From Doryteuthis pealeii (lineage: Eukaryota > Mollusca > Cephalopoda > Myopsida > Loliginidae): DNA of 64,000 nucleotides. The stretch spans positions 70,696,584 through 70,760,583 of the forward strand of contig CM042150.1 in the NCBI GenBank assembly GCA_023376005.1, written 5' to 3'. Numbering within the stretch: the first letter of the stretch is position 1; the number at the start of each line of letters is the position of its first letter. Below are positions 1-10,359 of the stretch, piece after piece. The position numbers and the translations under genes were made by a program. Under the pieces are notes generated by a model. That model was not told the origin of the DNA. It did not search any database and was given only the letters and a program-made list of their open reading frames with translations.

Positions 1-333
1 AAAAAAATAAACTGTGCTTTCATTTTTGGACTATCCACTGCTACTATGAAGGATGTATTGAACAAACACATGCAACAGCCTCAAGTGTTATGTGGTTTTC
101 CTGTTTGCCAATAAAAGGTTGTCCATTGTTTTCATTAAGAAATACTGATTGGATTAATTGCTGACTTTACAGATTTGTGCTATGAATAATTACAGTTACT
201 TTCTTATTGTTAACATTGTTTTAATATGTAAAACTTTCAAGCTTACTTGGTACTGCCCAGGATAAAACAAGTTTTCAATTTCTCATTAACTTGCATTCTT
301 TTTAAACTGATTGGCACCGATGGAGAAGAGCAT

Positions 334-336
<3 letters not shown>

Positions 337-369
<33 letters not shown>
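337..369. repeat. (CA)n microsatellite
   Basis: An uninterrupted CA dinucleotide run. It lies just beyond the 3' end of the minus-strand LINE fragment that begins near 383. Bases 1-336 are AT-rich and hold nothing I can name. Confidence 0.95.
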
Positions 370-371
<2 letters not shown>

Positions 372-382
372 CATCATCATGA

Positions 383-1070
383 TGTCACGCCAGTAGCATG
401 GATATCCATGACAATCTCTCGCCAACCATCCCTATCACTCATTGCCCCCAGGAGGCTCTCTGCACAGCATCCACACAGAGCTGGTCAATGTACTTGTTGC
501 TGGATGGCTGACACTGGCATGTCCATGTGTTGGCTTCCACCGGAGAACATCACTTATGAGTTTGTCCTCGTTTCTCCAGCAGGGTCCAGTGTGTCTCATT
601 CGTCTTACTCGGATGGTCTGTGTGATAGGGGACAAATGGCCCTACAGTTGTTTTCTTATGGTGTGCTGCTTCTATGATTTGTTCAAGGTTGCACACAGCA
701 TTCTTGTGCAGCTCACATCTAGCTTACTTTCTAGTTGTTTCATTAGGATCCATTGGTGCGGCCATACAGTAGCACTAATACAACTACGTCTTGGAAGAAT
801 TATCGTTTTAACTTTTCCATATAACTGATAATTTATTTATAGCTGACCATGCCTCTCCTATGCATGCATTAACATTGAGTTCTGTGGATGAGATATTACT
901 ACCTTGGTACATGAATTGTTTCACCGAGTTTAGGAGTTTACCATAGAGTGTGGAGATATCTTCATTTTTAAAACAAATGAACTTGGTTTTATTGGAGTTC
1001 ATGTATAGGCCAATGATCCCTGCTGCCTTTTCTAGAACAGTGGATAAAAGAACATTTTGAGTCAAGTGCA
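383..1070 (-). mobile_element. LINE reverse transcriptase, C-terminal part (decayed)
   Basis: On the minus strand the conceptual protein runs from about 1070 down to 383. It carries the RT thumb (an EKAAG-I-GLYMN stretch, a Y-QGSNISSTE block and AWSAINKLSVIWKS near 810), then after a decayed segment the typical LINE tail: RRMRHTG-CWRN, LISDVL-WKP-HG, and finally GWREIVMDIHA near 400. This tail belongs to a non-LTR RT lineage widespread in animal sequence collections. Pieces sit in more than one frame, so frameshifts have occurred and it is not functional. It stops abruptly at about 1070, where a Gypsy-like pol begins. The matching upstream RT part lies at 4330-4704 in the same orientation. 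Clade assignment is uncertain. Confidence 0.8.
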
Positions 1071-1103
1071 TTCAACCCATGCCCGCACCAACCATTACAA
1101 ACC

Positions 1104-2034
1104 ATGACAGGTAAACCGTTAGATATTACTTTTATCCCTGGCGTAACACTGACAGCTGTCCACACACCGATACCAGTCCCTCACCATTGGAAGAAGCGAG
1201 TGAAACAAGACTTGGACAGAGATGTTGGGCATAATAGAACCGGTACCAATCGGCACGCCAACAACCTGGTGCTCAAGGATGGTGGTCGCGCTGAAAAAGG
1301 ATGGCTCCCCCAGACGCATGGTGGACCTGCAAAAATTGAATGCTGCTACCAGGAGGGAGACCCATCACACCCAGTCCCCATTTAATCAAGCCTCTGTTAT
1401 ACCGGCCAACACCAGGAAAACAGTTCTGGATGCATGGAATGGGTATCACAGCCTACCGCTTTCCCCAGCTGCACATGACGCCACAACATTCATTACCGAG
1501 TGGGGCTGGTATAGATATTGTCGAGCCCCTCAAGGATTCCACGGGTCTGGGGACAGGTACACCCGTCGATTTGACGACATTACTGTGGATATGGTTCGCA
1601 AAACCCGATGCATAGATGACAGCCTCTTATGGGACGGTTCTATGGAGTCCGCATTCTGGCACACAGTTGACTACATCAGCCACTGTGCAGATAATGGGAT
1701 TGTGTTTAACCCAGACAAGTTCCATTTTGCCGAAATGCAAGTGGAATTTGCTGGGTTCCTTGTCACCGCCAATGGTGTTAAACCCACAAAGAGGATGACT
1801 GAAGCCATCCTTTACTTTCCCACACCCACAAGCATCATGGGCGTTAGGTCCTGGTTTGGACTCATAAATCAGGTGTCATATGCTTTTTCACAAGCGGAAG
1901 TTATGGCCCCTTTCCAGGAACTACTGCAGACAAAGAACCGTAAGTTTTATTGGGATGAGACACTTGAACGCCTGTTTAAGGAGTCAAAGCGTGTGATCGT
2001 GGACAAAATTGGGAAGTGTGTCAAGACATTTTAA
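1104..2034 (+). pseudogene. pol: Gypsy-like pol: reverse transcriptase domain
   Basis: The RT copies retroelement RNA into DNA. The first part (1104 to about 1225) is in another frame from the remainder (1222-2034), so one frameshift lies near 1225. In the second part I see the fingers block (SRMVVALKKDGSPRRMVDLQKLN, here residues 18-40), motif A with Asp70 (VLDAWNGYHS), and the catalytic box CIDD at residues 130-133 in place of the usual YxDD. It continues into the connection region (PDKFHFAEMQVEFAGFLV). A TAA at 2032-2034 interrupts the frame, but RNase H and integrase follow in that same frame. So pol here is one reading frame broken by one frameshift and two stops. Confidence 0.85.
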
Positions 2035-2043
2035 ATAAACAGA

Positions 2044-2457
2044 ATGACGGGATTGGCAATGGACTACAGCAAGACCAGGATCAGCTACTTTTTGTTTCAG
2101 AAGCATTGCACCTGCCCTAGCCAAGTAGACATGAGTTGCGGTGATGATCACTGGAAGCTCATTTTGGCTGGATCCCAATTTACGAATGATGCGGAATCGC
2201 GCTACGCACCAGTTGAGGGAGAAGCCTTGGCCCTCGTCTTCTACGGACTGGAGTACTGCCCAATGTTTGTACTGGGGTGTCCTGATTTTCTAGTGACAGT
2301 CGACCATCAACCATTAACGAGAATATTCTCTGATCAGGCCCTGGAAAACATAAAAAAAAAACGTCTGTTCAACTTCAAGGAACGGGCACTAATGTATAAA
2401 TTTCAAATTAAGCATCACCCCGGAAGACTCAATGCAGCATCAGATTGCACTTCCTGA
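2044..2457 (+). pseudogene. pol: Gypsy-like pol: RNase H domain
   Basis: The RNase H degrades RNA in the RNA-DNA hybrid during reverse transcription. The segment shows SRYAPVEGEALALVFYGLEY, then TVDHQPL and the terminal FKI-HHPG-LNAASD block, all typical of the Gypsy RNase H. It is in frame with the upstream RT and the downstream integrase, separated from them by stops at 2034 and 2457 (TGA). An A-run near 2352-2360 (AAAAAAAAA) is a possible slippage site, although the frame reads through it. Nonfunctional as it stands. Confidence 0.85.
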
Positions 2458-2517
2458 TACCCAGCAGGTACCCCTTCAGAGGATTCAAGGGAACACGTCC
2501 AGGCGCTATTAACACAG

Positions 2518-3984
2518 TTGCAACAAGAAGGGATGCAAATGACCCTGGAGACAGGTACGGTTTACCCTGCCAAAATGATCGACAGCGGGGTCAAAGCAGC
2601 CTTTACGTCGATGTATGAAAGCGACCTCAAGCTGAAGGCTATAACATGGGAGAGTATTGTCGCCGCGGCGGCCACAGACGAAAAATGTCTGACCTTAGCG
2701 GACCTAGTGCGAAATGGCTTCCCCAGGTCATGCAACGACCTCCCACCCATAGCTCGTGTTTTCTGGTCCATGCATGAAGAAATATACTGCCTTGAAGGGA
2801 TGATAATCAAAGACAACAAAATTCTCATACCCCGACAGCTCCGTGCGGAGGTACTCGAGTCACTCCATTCCGCACATCAAGGAGTAAACGGCATGCTGGC
2901 AAATGCAAGACAACGATGGTTCTGGCCCGGGTTGAGTGCTAGCGTCAGACAGACCAGAGCCCAATGCCGCACGTGCAACATGATTGCGCCATTTCAGCCC
3001 AGGGAGCCCTTGATGTCACCAGCAGACCTGGAATTTCCATTCAAACAAACTGTAGTGGACTTTGTCGATATAAACGGCAAAAATTACCTTGTGTACGCCG
3101 ATCGATACGCTGGATGGGTTGAGGTGGCCCTAATGCCGTCAGGAAAGGCCAAGATGGTATGTGACACCTTAAGAACCTGGTTCTGCACCTATGGTGCACC
3201 TGAAGAACTCTCTGCAGACGGAGGGCCACCATTTGAGTCCCAGGAATATGACTCATTTCTGAAGAATTGGGGTGTACGAAAACGCACATCATCAGCCTAT
3301 TACCCTCAAAGCAACAGTCGGGCAGAGTTAGCAGTAAAGACTGCTAAGCGTATACTCGCCGGCAATACGGACAACTGCGGTCGTCTATGTCATGATCGCG
3401 CTGCTCGAGCACTGCTGACTCATCGCAACACCCCCGTTCAGGACCTCGGCATGTCTCCAGCTGTAATGTTGTACGGCGGGACAATTAAAGACCACCTTCC
3501 AATCCTACGGGAAAAATATCAAATACAGAAGCAATGGAAGGAGATAAGTGAGCTAAGGGAAGTTGCAATTGCCAAAAGGCACATGCAGAATGAACAGTTC
3601 TACAATAAGCACAGCCGTCCACTTTGGAAACTACAAGTCAGCGACTTTGTGCACATCCAGAACCCAAGTCGATGGACAAGAACGGATAGGGTTGTGGAGA
3701 CGTGTGGTAACCGACAGTACCGGGTGCGAGTAGATGGCAGTAATAGGGTAATGCTACGCAATCGTCGCTTCCTCCGCAAAATATACCCTGTTGTTGACGG
3801 TCCACGGTGGTACACACCGAAAATAATGAACCCACCCATGGATCTCAAACCCTTAGAGCAACGATCATGGATACTGTTGGGGACTTCAATGTCACATCGC
3901 CCAGCGCTGAAAATGAACCCGAGGAAGAAGAAATGGAGGTTGACAAAGCCACAGATGCAACAGAGGACAACACAGAGCATCTAG
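2518..3984 (+). CDS. pol: Gypsy-like pol: integrase (488-codon open frame)
   Basis: The integrase inserts retroelement DNA into the host genome. The open frame is uninterrupted for 488 codons, although the Met at its start is probably not a true initiator, because pol would be a polyprotein. The zinc-binding HHCC is complete (His117, His120, Cys150, Cys153). The catalytic triad reads Asp181 (or Asp184), Asp234 (SADGGPPF) and Glu270 (NSRAELAV); the last two are 35 residues apart, as expected for a DD35E core. A C-terminal chromatin- or DNA-binding-like module follows around residues 375-425. It is the best preserved part of this element. Sequence after about 3800 drifts into low-conservation tail. 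Confidence 0.85.
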   Translation: MQQEGMQMTLETGTVYPAKMIDSGVKAAFTSMYESDLKLKAITWESIVAAAATDEKCLTLADLVRNGFPRSCNDLPPIARVFWSMHEEIYCLEGMIIKDNKILIPRQLRAEVLESLHSAHQGVNGMLANARQRWFWPGLSASVRQTRAQCRTCNMIAPFQPREPLMSPADLEFPFKQTVVDFVDINGKNYLVYADRYAGWVEVALMPSGKAKMVCDTLRTWFCTYGAPEELSADGGPPFESQEYDSFLKNWGVRKRTSSAYYPQSNSRAELAVKTAKRILAGNTDNCGRLCHDRAARALLTHRNTPVQDLGMSPAVMLYGGTIKDHLPILREKYQIQKQWKEISELREVAIAKRHMQNEQFYNKHSRPLWKLQVSDFVHIQNPSRWTRTDRVVETCGNRQYRVRVDGSNRVMLRNRRFLRKIYPVVDGPRWYTPKIMNPPMDLKPLEQRSWILLGTSMSHRPALKMNPRKKKWRLTKPQMQQRTTQSI

Positions 3985-4329
3985 TTGAACCCCTATCATC
4001 AAGGCAACTATCGCGTCGCAAGGTGCAACCGCAACAAACTTGTCCCCACAAATGAGTGGACAATCACACGGGTACTCAGAAGTATACGGGCAAAGATGAC
4101 CACTTTAAATCATCTGTGGTCACATGTGTGGGTAGGTTAAAGTGACATCCCTTGATTAAAAGTAGCTTTGAGTGATCGTTCTTAGTATTATGCAGATTTT
4201 GATGGCAGGCCGTCGATAGGGACTACTTATAGATGAGTGGAAGCCACCATTTGCATTCTAGGCCACGCACGTCGCATATTACACCTCTTATAACGGGGAC
4301 TCATTCAAAGCAAATATGTGCATCCAAGG

Positions 4330-4704
4330 ATGCACTAAATCAAAAAGCTATCAGCATCACTGACGTAATCTAGGCATATCATGAATATGTATGGTGCTAA
4401 CATATCTCCTTATAGGACTCCAGCGACAATGTCAAAGAAATCTGTCACCATCGGGTGAGCGTACCATTGCTTTAGTGTTTTGGTTGAGCATCATTATGGC
4501 GGTAACTGTTTCTTTAGGAAGACCCTACACTCGTAGTATTTGCTCCATTTTCCCTCTGTATGAAATCAAAAGCCTTGGAGAAATCTACAAATAGTAGGAT
4601 TGCATAAAAATTTTTTTGCTCAAACACCTTCTATGATTCAATGAATAGTCAGAATCTGAGAAGTTGTGGATTGATTTCTAAGGAATCTGTTTTGGGTTTA
4701 TATA
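4330..4704 (-). mobile_element. LINE reverse transcriptase, palm-region part (decayed)
   Basis: Read on the minus strand from 4704 down to about 4330 this gives an STTSQILTI-IIEGV block, then VDFSKAFDF-Q-GKMEQIL (RT motif A with its catalytic Asp, near 4590), GLPKETVTAIMML, KAMVRSPDGD, and near 4400 a LAPYIFMICLDYV block. Stops and frameshifts interrupt it. The match in orientation and order with 383-1070 makes these two parts of one LINE, with the Gypsy-like pol between them. The upstream end is cut exactly at 4705, where Helitron H1 begins. Confidence 0.75.
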
Positions 4705-5911
4705 TCTAATATATAAAGGAGAGAATTTGGTATGTACGTGTCGACGTATAACTCCAAAACGGGAGGTCAATTGGATTCAAAATCTTGCATACACATTGAT
4801 ATCGTTCTAACTAAGAAACACTCCAAATTTGGTTATTGATTTTTACTGATTAAGGGATATAATTAATTAATCAAACAAAAATCAAACGATTTTTCGAAAG
4901 CTATAGCATAGCTGCTGCTGCTGCTTCAGCAGAAGCTCGCTGCTGGTGTTATCAACAGAAAGAAAGAAAGAAAGAATATCAGCTGCCAGCCATTCAAAAT
5001 GCCCGCAACAACTATGACTAAATTTTAACGTAAAATAAAATTCGTTTTTTTAGTTGTTTTTTTTTTTTGGTGGGGGGGGTCTCAATCTTTAAAAAATAAA
5101 TCTTTGTCCATATTCTTAAATTGTACACTCACTTAAATAAAATTGTTGTCATGCACAGAAAATTGTAGAAAAATTAAAATTGTTTCAAACACAACTTTAC
5201 GGTTACATTTAAAAAAAATAAGATTTTAAATGTAAATAAAAAATATCATGAAAATGTTTTAAAATATTCACCAGTGTAGGGTTGTATAATATATATATAT
5301 ATTAAATGTAAATAAAAAAAATGATAAAACGAGTTGTTTTGTAATTACTACTAATGGTAAAAAAAAAAAAGGTTTAAAACGATGTTTTTAAAATACTATC
5401 TTGAGTTTTAAGCGAAAATAGATATTGCAATACTCAGCTTCTTTTATCGTTAAGAACTGGATTTGAATTATTGTCAATACAAAAAACTGAAATAAATAAA
5501 TTACAATGTATTTCTAACTCATCAAGCAATTAAAAACTGAATTTAAAATTGTCCCCCAAAATACTATTATTTTCTAACTGGATTTTCAGTGAAACTTTTC
5601 GTAGACAACAATATTCTATTTACAACAATGAAACTTGAATAAAGTTTATCATTATCTTCAAAATTTTTGGACCATTCAAAAAAAGAAACATTTTTTAAAA
5701 ACTCCTGATGATTTTTTTAAAAATTCAGCTTACGGAAATAATGAAAATTATGAACGAAAACAATGTTTACATTTTCGTACTGTTAAATCAACTGTAATTT
5801 AAAGTAAACATTGGTTACTTTATGACTATGTACTTTTTTAACAAATTCTAAGAAAAATGATAATATGTTTGAAATAGTTTTTTTTTCTTAAAATATGTTA
5901 AGGGAAATATT

Positions 5912-6129
5912 GGCTAAACTTGCAAATCGGTCGGAAAATTAGGGTGACCCAGAAAAACCAGGACCCACAAATTTTGTAATAAAACTGTTAATTTTAACTA
6001 GGGGGTTTTAGGGTGAGGGTTGGGGTTTAGGGATAGTTTAATGGGAAAATAAATAAATAATTTGGGTTCTGTTTTTCTGGGTCACCCAGTCATATGTTTT
6101 AATTTTTCGACCGATTAGCAAGTTTAGCC
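5912..6129. mobile_element. hAT-like MITE with telomere-like repeats (copy in H1)
   Basis: The terminal inverted repeats begin GGCTAAACTTGC and continue through AGGGTGACCCAG to about 50 bases per arm. The centre contains GGGTTTAG/TTAGGG-type runs. An exact 8-bp duplication, GAAATATT, flanks it (5904-5911 and 6130-6137). An 8-bp duplication and short TIRs without coding sequence fit a hAT-superfamily MITE. Related copies lie at 11684-11987 and 27182-27655, and a diverged one near 25420-25650. Confidence 0.85.
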
Positions 6130-6171
6130 GAAATATTTTTGCGAGGCCTTATATCAAAAGATTTTTAGTTT

Positions 6172-7903
6172 CTATACGGTAGGTACCACCAATTTGACCC
6201 TGTGCAATTTACCCCCCCCCCTACATTTAACACAATGAAACTTGCAGAAAAATTAATATTTTCTTGAAAAGTTTTTTCCATTCGAAAGAAAAAACATTAA
6301 ATAAACTCCTGATGATTTTAAAAAATTTTTATCAGCATAGGAAAATAATGAAAATTATGATTGAAAAACAATGTTTTCATTTTTGCACTGTTAAATCAAC
6401 TGAAATTTAACGTAGCTAAAAACAAGTTACGATAAGAGGATTTTTTTAAAATTCTATGAAAAATCAATTAATGGTCCGATTTTCACGAAAATTTCCATAA
6501 ATGTTTACCATTGGATGTAAATACATCTGAAATAGTTTTTTTCTAAAATATATTAGGGAAAGTATTTTTTTTACGATGTCTATCACCCCCCCTATTTTAT
6601 TTTATGAGATAAAAAAAAATGATGTGGAAAAAAAATTTGGTACTTTTTTTCTATAAAGATAAGAGGCTGAATAACTATATCAATGAAATTGTATAACGTA
6701 CCGAATTATAGTTTTTTTAGGAAAAAATAATGAAATCGGAAATAAAAAGTGCAAAAAAAATGTCATAATATTAATATTTGAAAACTTTTTTTTTTCTTAT
6801 GTAATTGGTATGTACTATATTCTATAAAATTGTAAAAAAAAAAAAGTTTTTTTAAGAAATTAATTTTTGCGAAATTTTCAATCTTTTGTGTGATTGAATA
6901 TTTTTATTTTCTGCGTGAAATAAATTAAATTTTTTTTTTTTCCTGTGGAAAAAAATCAAAATTTCATGGATATTTAAAAACATGAATTTTAGAATTCAGG
7001 TGAACTAAAAGTTGGTCCAATCCGTGCTCGATTAATATTTTTAAAAGAATTTGTAATTTTTATTGTTGAATAGTAATGTATGATCCTTAGAATATACGGA
7101 AGAGCATAGCTGACATATTTGTTTTACAAAGAGACGAGACGAGACGCTTCTGAATAACAACCGAAGTTTGTTTTTCTTTGTTCAAAAAAGTTAAATAAGA
7201 TAATTTTTTTCGCTATTAGAATACAAAGTAAGTATACAGGATTATTTTATCAGTTTTTCTCTTAGAAAAAATATTCAAATTTTCATTTCATTTTCGATTT
7301 TAAAAAGTAATACCAAAACCGAAGACATTTTTTTTAACGTTAATTTCACGGTGACATTTTACTATTAAATTTTTTCAAGTTTTTATTCATGTTAATAGTA
7401 AAAACATTGTTTTTCGTTCATAATTTTCATTATTTTCCTAAGCTGAATTTTTTAAAAAATCATCAGGACTTTTTAAAATGTTTCTTCTTTCGAATGCACA
7501 AAAAAAATTCTAGATAATATTTCAAGATAAAAAAAAGAATATCTTAAAAATCGTTGAAAACAAATAAAATCGGTTATTGAATATGCACAAGACAAAAAGT
7601 TAAATTAGTGTTATCCATACTTTTACTGGTTGATTGTGAAAGGGAAATAATTTGTAACTTTTCTGTCTATATTACGGTCTGAAAATTACCCTTTCGCATG
7701 TAATACGGGCAGGTTTGTTTATTTTTTAAGATAACGATGTAATTTTTCCCAATCGGATAATTTGATCTTTGAATTAACTATTTTTCTTTGTAACAACCCT
7801 GTACGATCTTTTTTTTAAGAGATTTTTGATAAACAAAGTTCGGAAATATCTATTTCCGTTTTATTCAAGATGGCATAAACGGTCTGGTGGTACCTACTAT
7901 ACG
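6172..7903. repeat. Large imperfect inverted-repeat module inside H1
   Basis: TAGGTACCACCA at about 6180-6191 reappears inverted at 7883-7894, and the sequence just inside each end is also partly inverted (6240-6370 against 7400-7510). Part of the module resembles the arms and interior of the TIR element at 16470-20402, for example 6180-6440 against 16620-16760 and 17440-17510, and 7740-7850 against 16900-17040. Its boundaries are approximate and I saw no clean duplication. Confidence 0.5.
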
Positions 7904-8145
7904 GGATTTTTTTTTTTTTGTAAAAAAAAAAACATGAATTCTGAATTCCACCTAAAAAATGTCAATATTATGATATAAAATTATTTCAACACTCAAAAAT
8001 TCAGGATTACATTAAAAAAAATATTTTCAATGTTTCAAAAAAAAAAATTCCCTGAAATAAACACTGTAATACATAAATCTTCGGTGATTTTTTTTGGTGT
8101 TCCTAAAATCTTTTCGTCCGGTCATGGACCGGGTAATTTTGCTAG

Positions 8146-9355
8146 TATATATATATATATATACATTTTCCCTTTAAAGTCTGTTAATTGAACAATATAA
8201 TAGATTTTGATTTTGGCTCTCAAAATACATGTTCTTTTATACCCACTATGATTTGAAAACAGTTTATTGGAATTTTGGGAGATATTTTACTTTGATTATA
8301 TATAATAATGTTTTTCTTATTAACTGAAATGAAAGTTATTTTGCTTCTGGACATGTAACCTAGTGAATACATTTATTTGCAGTCTGGTTATTCTTTTTCT
8401 TTCAATCATTCCTATTTCTAAGATTCATTCCTTCTCTCCATTGACTGGAATCGAAAAAAAGGTCTTCTTTACTTATTTAGATTGAAAAGCTACTGGAGTT
8501 ACAGAAAATAATTTATTCTTTGACCTCTGCTTTTTAAAAGATAATGAAATGTTAAGCTTGTTTACAAGTTCTCTATATTATAGTTCTCTATTTGCTAGTT
8601 TTGATGCCATTATTCTTGTCATTACTCTTTTTACCATGGACAATTCTTGTGCTATTGACAAAATTTGTAAAAAAAAAATATTGCATCCCACCCCAGACTG
8701 TCATAAATAGTCTGGTTTTGTTAGCAGGGATATTTCCATGCTCTTCACATCTCAGTATTAGGTTCCTTTGTTCATTTTAAAGAATATTCAATTTTTCCAA
8801 AGATCCAGTGCCTTTTTAACCCTTTTTCTACCACTGCCATCCACAATAGCCATGTCTCAAATACCAGCCATTTTCCCTAATTACCATTGTTTTAGTGCTT
8901 AAAACAATGAGTTTCAGAAAAATCAAAATGGAGAGAAAAAAAACATTGAATTTAATGTATTACAACCTTCACTTATATTGTTTAGAATTGAATGTATGCA
9001 AAAAATCAAGTTTTTCTCCCAAAATTTGTACAGCACTAAATCGCGACGTTGATCACCATTAGATGCTTACAATGTCCCGGATGTAAACAAATAATCATTC
9101 GGGTATATTTCTTGTGTTTGGAAAATGGCTATCATTACATGTCTAACATTTCCTATTTTTAACTCAGTAAAATTTCAATTATAAATGAACTGGTGTAATA
9201 CATTGAGTGCTATATAATGGTCATCTGGTATCAAACAGTCAACTTTTTAAAGTCTCTTTTCAATCTCTATGTAATTGATTTAATTTTAACTGAAGTGTAC
9301 ATTTTGCTTGATTCTATTAAATTGATATTTCCTGACTTTGTATTTGAAGTAGAAC
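8146..9355. other. AT-rich DNA with no recognised feature
   Basis: A short (TA)n tract follows the Helitron end. I see no coding signature, tRNA-like boxes or inverted repeats of note in the remainder. Confidence 0.6.
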
Positions 9356-9459
9356 AGATATTAAACCATTTCTCTGAATGTTTGAGATGAGGTTTGAAGA
9401 TTAGTATTATCTGCATTATTCGGACTATTGTCCCCATCTTCATTGTTATTTGTACAACG

Positions 9460-9491
9460 TTTCGGCCGATATGCCCTCCGGCCTTCTTCAA
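9460..9491 (-). ncRNA. Hammerhead-like ribozyme motif, left arm (core mutated)
   Basis: On the minus strand: TTGAAGA (expected CTGANGA, so the first core C is lost), stem II GGCCG/CGGCC, then GAAA followed by CGTT. The loss of the first core base predicts weak or no self-cleavage. Confidence 0.55.
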
Positions 9492-9536
9492 GTTCCCAAG
9501 TTCGAAAAGAAGGTTCCCTAGTCCGACAAGAAATAC

Positions 9537-9572
9537 CTGAAGAAGGCCGGAGGGCATATCAGCCGAAACGTT
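9537..9572 (+). ncRNA. Hammerhead-like ribozyme motif, right arm
   Basis: The core CTGAAGA (9537-9543) matches the hammerhead CUGANGA consensus. Stem II pairs GGCCG with CAGCC with one mismatch. The conserved GAAA is at 9565-9568, followed by CGTT so that ACGU can form a self-complementary short stem III. Stem I can pair TAC before the core with GTA after CGTT. Hammerheads of this type are known from Penelope-like elements; activity here is inferred, not shown. Confidence 0.65.
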
Positions 9573-9890
9573 GTACAAATAACAATGAAGATGAGGACAG
9601 TAGTCCAAATAACACAGATAATACTAGATATTAAGCCGTTATCTGCATGGATGGATCTTCTCAAGTAATTTTCATTTACTAACCATAAAGATTCATAAAT
9701 AGAATTTTTAACCATAGTTATTCCTTTTTTTTCCAATTTCTATTACTGGATAATGTATAAGTTGATATCAGAGCTTGATACTCACTCTTATCTCTTGTAT
9801 GTGTATGTGTGCATACTTTTTTATTTCATATTCACATTATAATTGGAGAGGAGAATCTGTTGTTTCTACTGCTGTCACATTTGTACTACA

Positions 9891-9925
9891 AATTCTACCA
9901 TCTACAAATTGTAGATGGTAGAATT
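9891..9925. repeat. Perfect 17-bp-arm palindrome
   Basis: AATTCTACCATCTACAA, one spacer base, then its exact reverse complement. No terminator context is expected in an animal genome; it would form a strong hairpin if transcribed. Confidence 0.9.
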
Positions 9926-10029
9926 GTGTGTTCAAATGTAATTCTATACTTACACTCCCACTTATCCTTACAGCATACCTTTTAACTATTTTCCCTTTCT
10001 CAAATGCAAAAATATACCCATCTCCATAG

Positions 10030-10240
10030 TTTATTATGTGGAGAAAGGTAGACAAACACAGGATGTTATGGAAACTGGATGTTTATTGTCAACAATGCAA
10101 CGTTTCGGTCTATTAGACCATCTTCAGGACTTCAGTAGGGGGAGGGGTGGTTGGTGGATTTTCTTCTCTCTAGATGGGGAGTGTCAGAATGGTGGATGGT
10201 GGTACCACAGGTATCAGTCTAGAAAATTGGATTGTAAGGA
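10030..10240 (-). mobile_element. Penelope-like element end, second family
   Basis: This is a short non-coding fragment recognised by its hammerhead-like fold (10101-10127, minus strand) and the surrounding layout shared with PLE ends. No RT or endonuclease coding is attached. The edges are approximate. A (TG)n-rich stretch follows at about 10255-10280. Confidence 0.5.
10101..10127 (-). ncRNA. Hammerhead-like ribozyme motif
   Basis: On the minus strand: CTGAAGA, T, stem II GGTCT-AAT-AGACC (perfect), GAAA, CGTT. All core positions of the CUGANGA...GAAA consensus are kept. Stem I is weak, so activity would depend on context or dimerisation. Confidence 0.6.
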
Positions 10241-10359
10241 TTGGTTAAGGTAACTGTATATGTGTATGTGTGTGTCTGTTTAATTGTTTTTTTGTTTATA
10301 TGTGTCGGGGAACTGGATTTGTCGTTAAGTTATATGTGTGTGGTTGGTATAGTTTATTA

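Larger units (their letters stand above)
1071..4318 (+). mobile_element. Ty3/Gypsy-like LTR retrotransposon fragment 1 (RT-RNaseH-INT)
   Basis: This is a 5'-truncated Gypsy-type pol in the order RT, RNase H, integrase. Gag, protease and a 5' LTR are absent. It sits between two parts of one minus-strand LINE RT. GTGCAT occurs at both edges (1065-1070 and 4319-4324) and could be a 6-bp target duplication, although a truncated element lacking LTRs should not normally have one. The stretch 4060-4318 is non-coding and may hold remnants of the 3' untranslated region or LTR. I could not find LTR boundaries. Base composition is clearly richer in GC than the surrounding DNA, which suggests fairly recent arrival relative to background. 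Confidence 0.8.
4705..8145 (+). mobile_element. Non-autonomous Helitron H1
   Basis: The 5' end is TCTAATATATAAAGG, followed by the conserved TTGGTATGTACGTGTCGACG. The 3' end has the hairpin CCGGTC-AT-GGACCGG at 8119-8133, then about 8 bases, then CTAG at 8142-8145. It sits between A and T inside TA-rich DNA with no target duplication, as Helitrons do. No Rep or helicase coding is visible in its 3.4 kb, so it is non-autonomous. The body is extremely AT-rich and holds nested inverted-repeat modules, including a hAT-like MITE at 5912-6129. Helitron H2 shares both ends. Confidence 0.85.
9375..9625. mobile_element. Miniature Penelope-like unit made of two inverted ends
   Basis: Two PLE terminal segments face each other. 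The left arm (9375-9491) is the inverted form of the right arm (about 9530-9625), with around 40 unique bases between them. Each arm contains a hammerhead-like fold followed by the tail also seen in the full element at 49994-51327. Imperfect flanking copies begin AGATATTAA at 9356 and 9626 and extend about 19-20 bases, which looks like an aged target duplication. There is no coding capacity. It may be an internally deleted PLE or a unit that spreads in trans. Confidence 0.75.

Noticed and set aside
243..425. Short protein with a (CV)n run
   Set aside because: It is only a translation of the (CA)n microsatellite.
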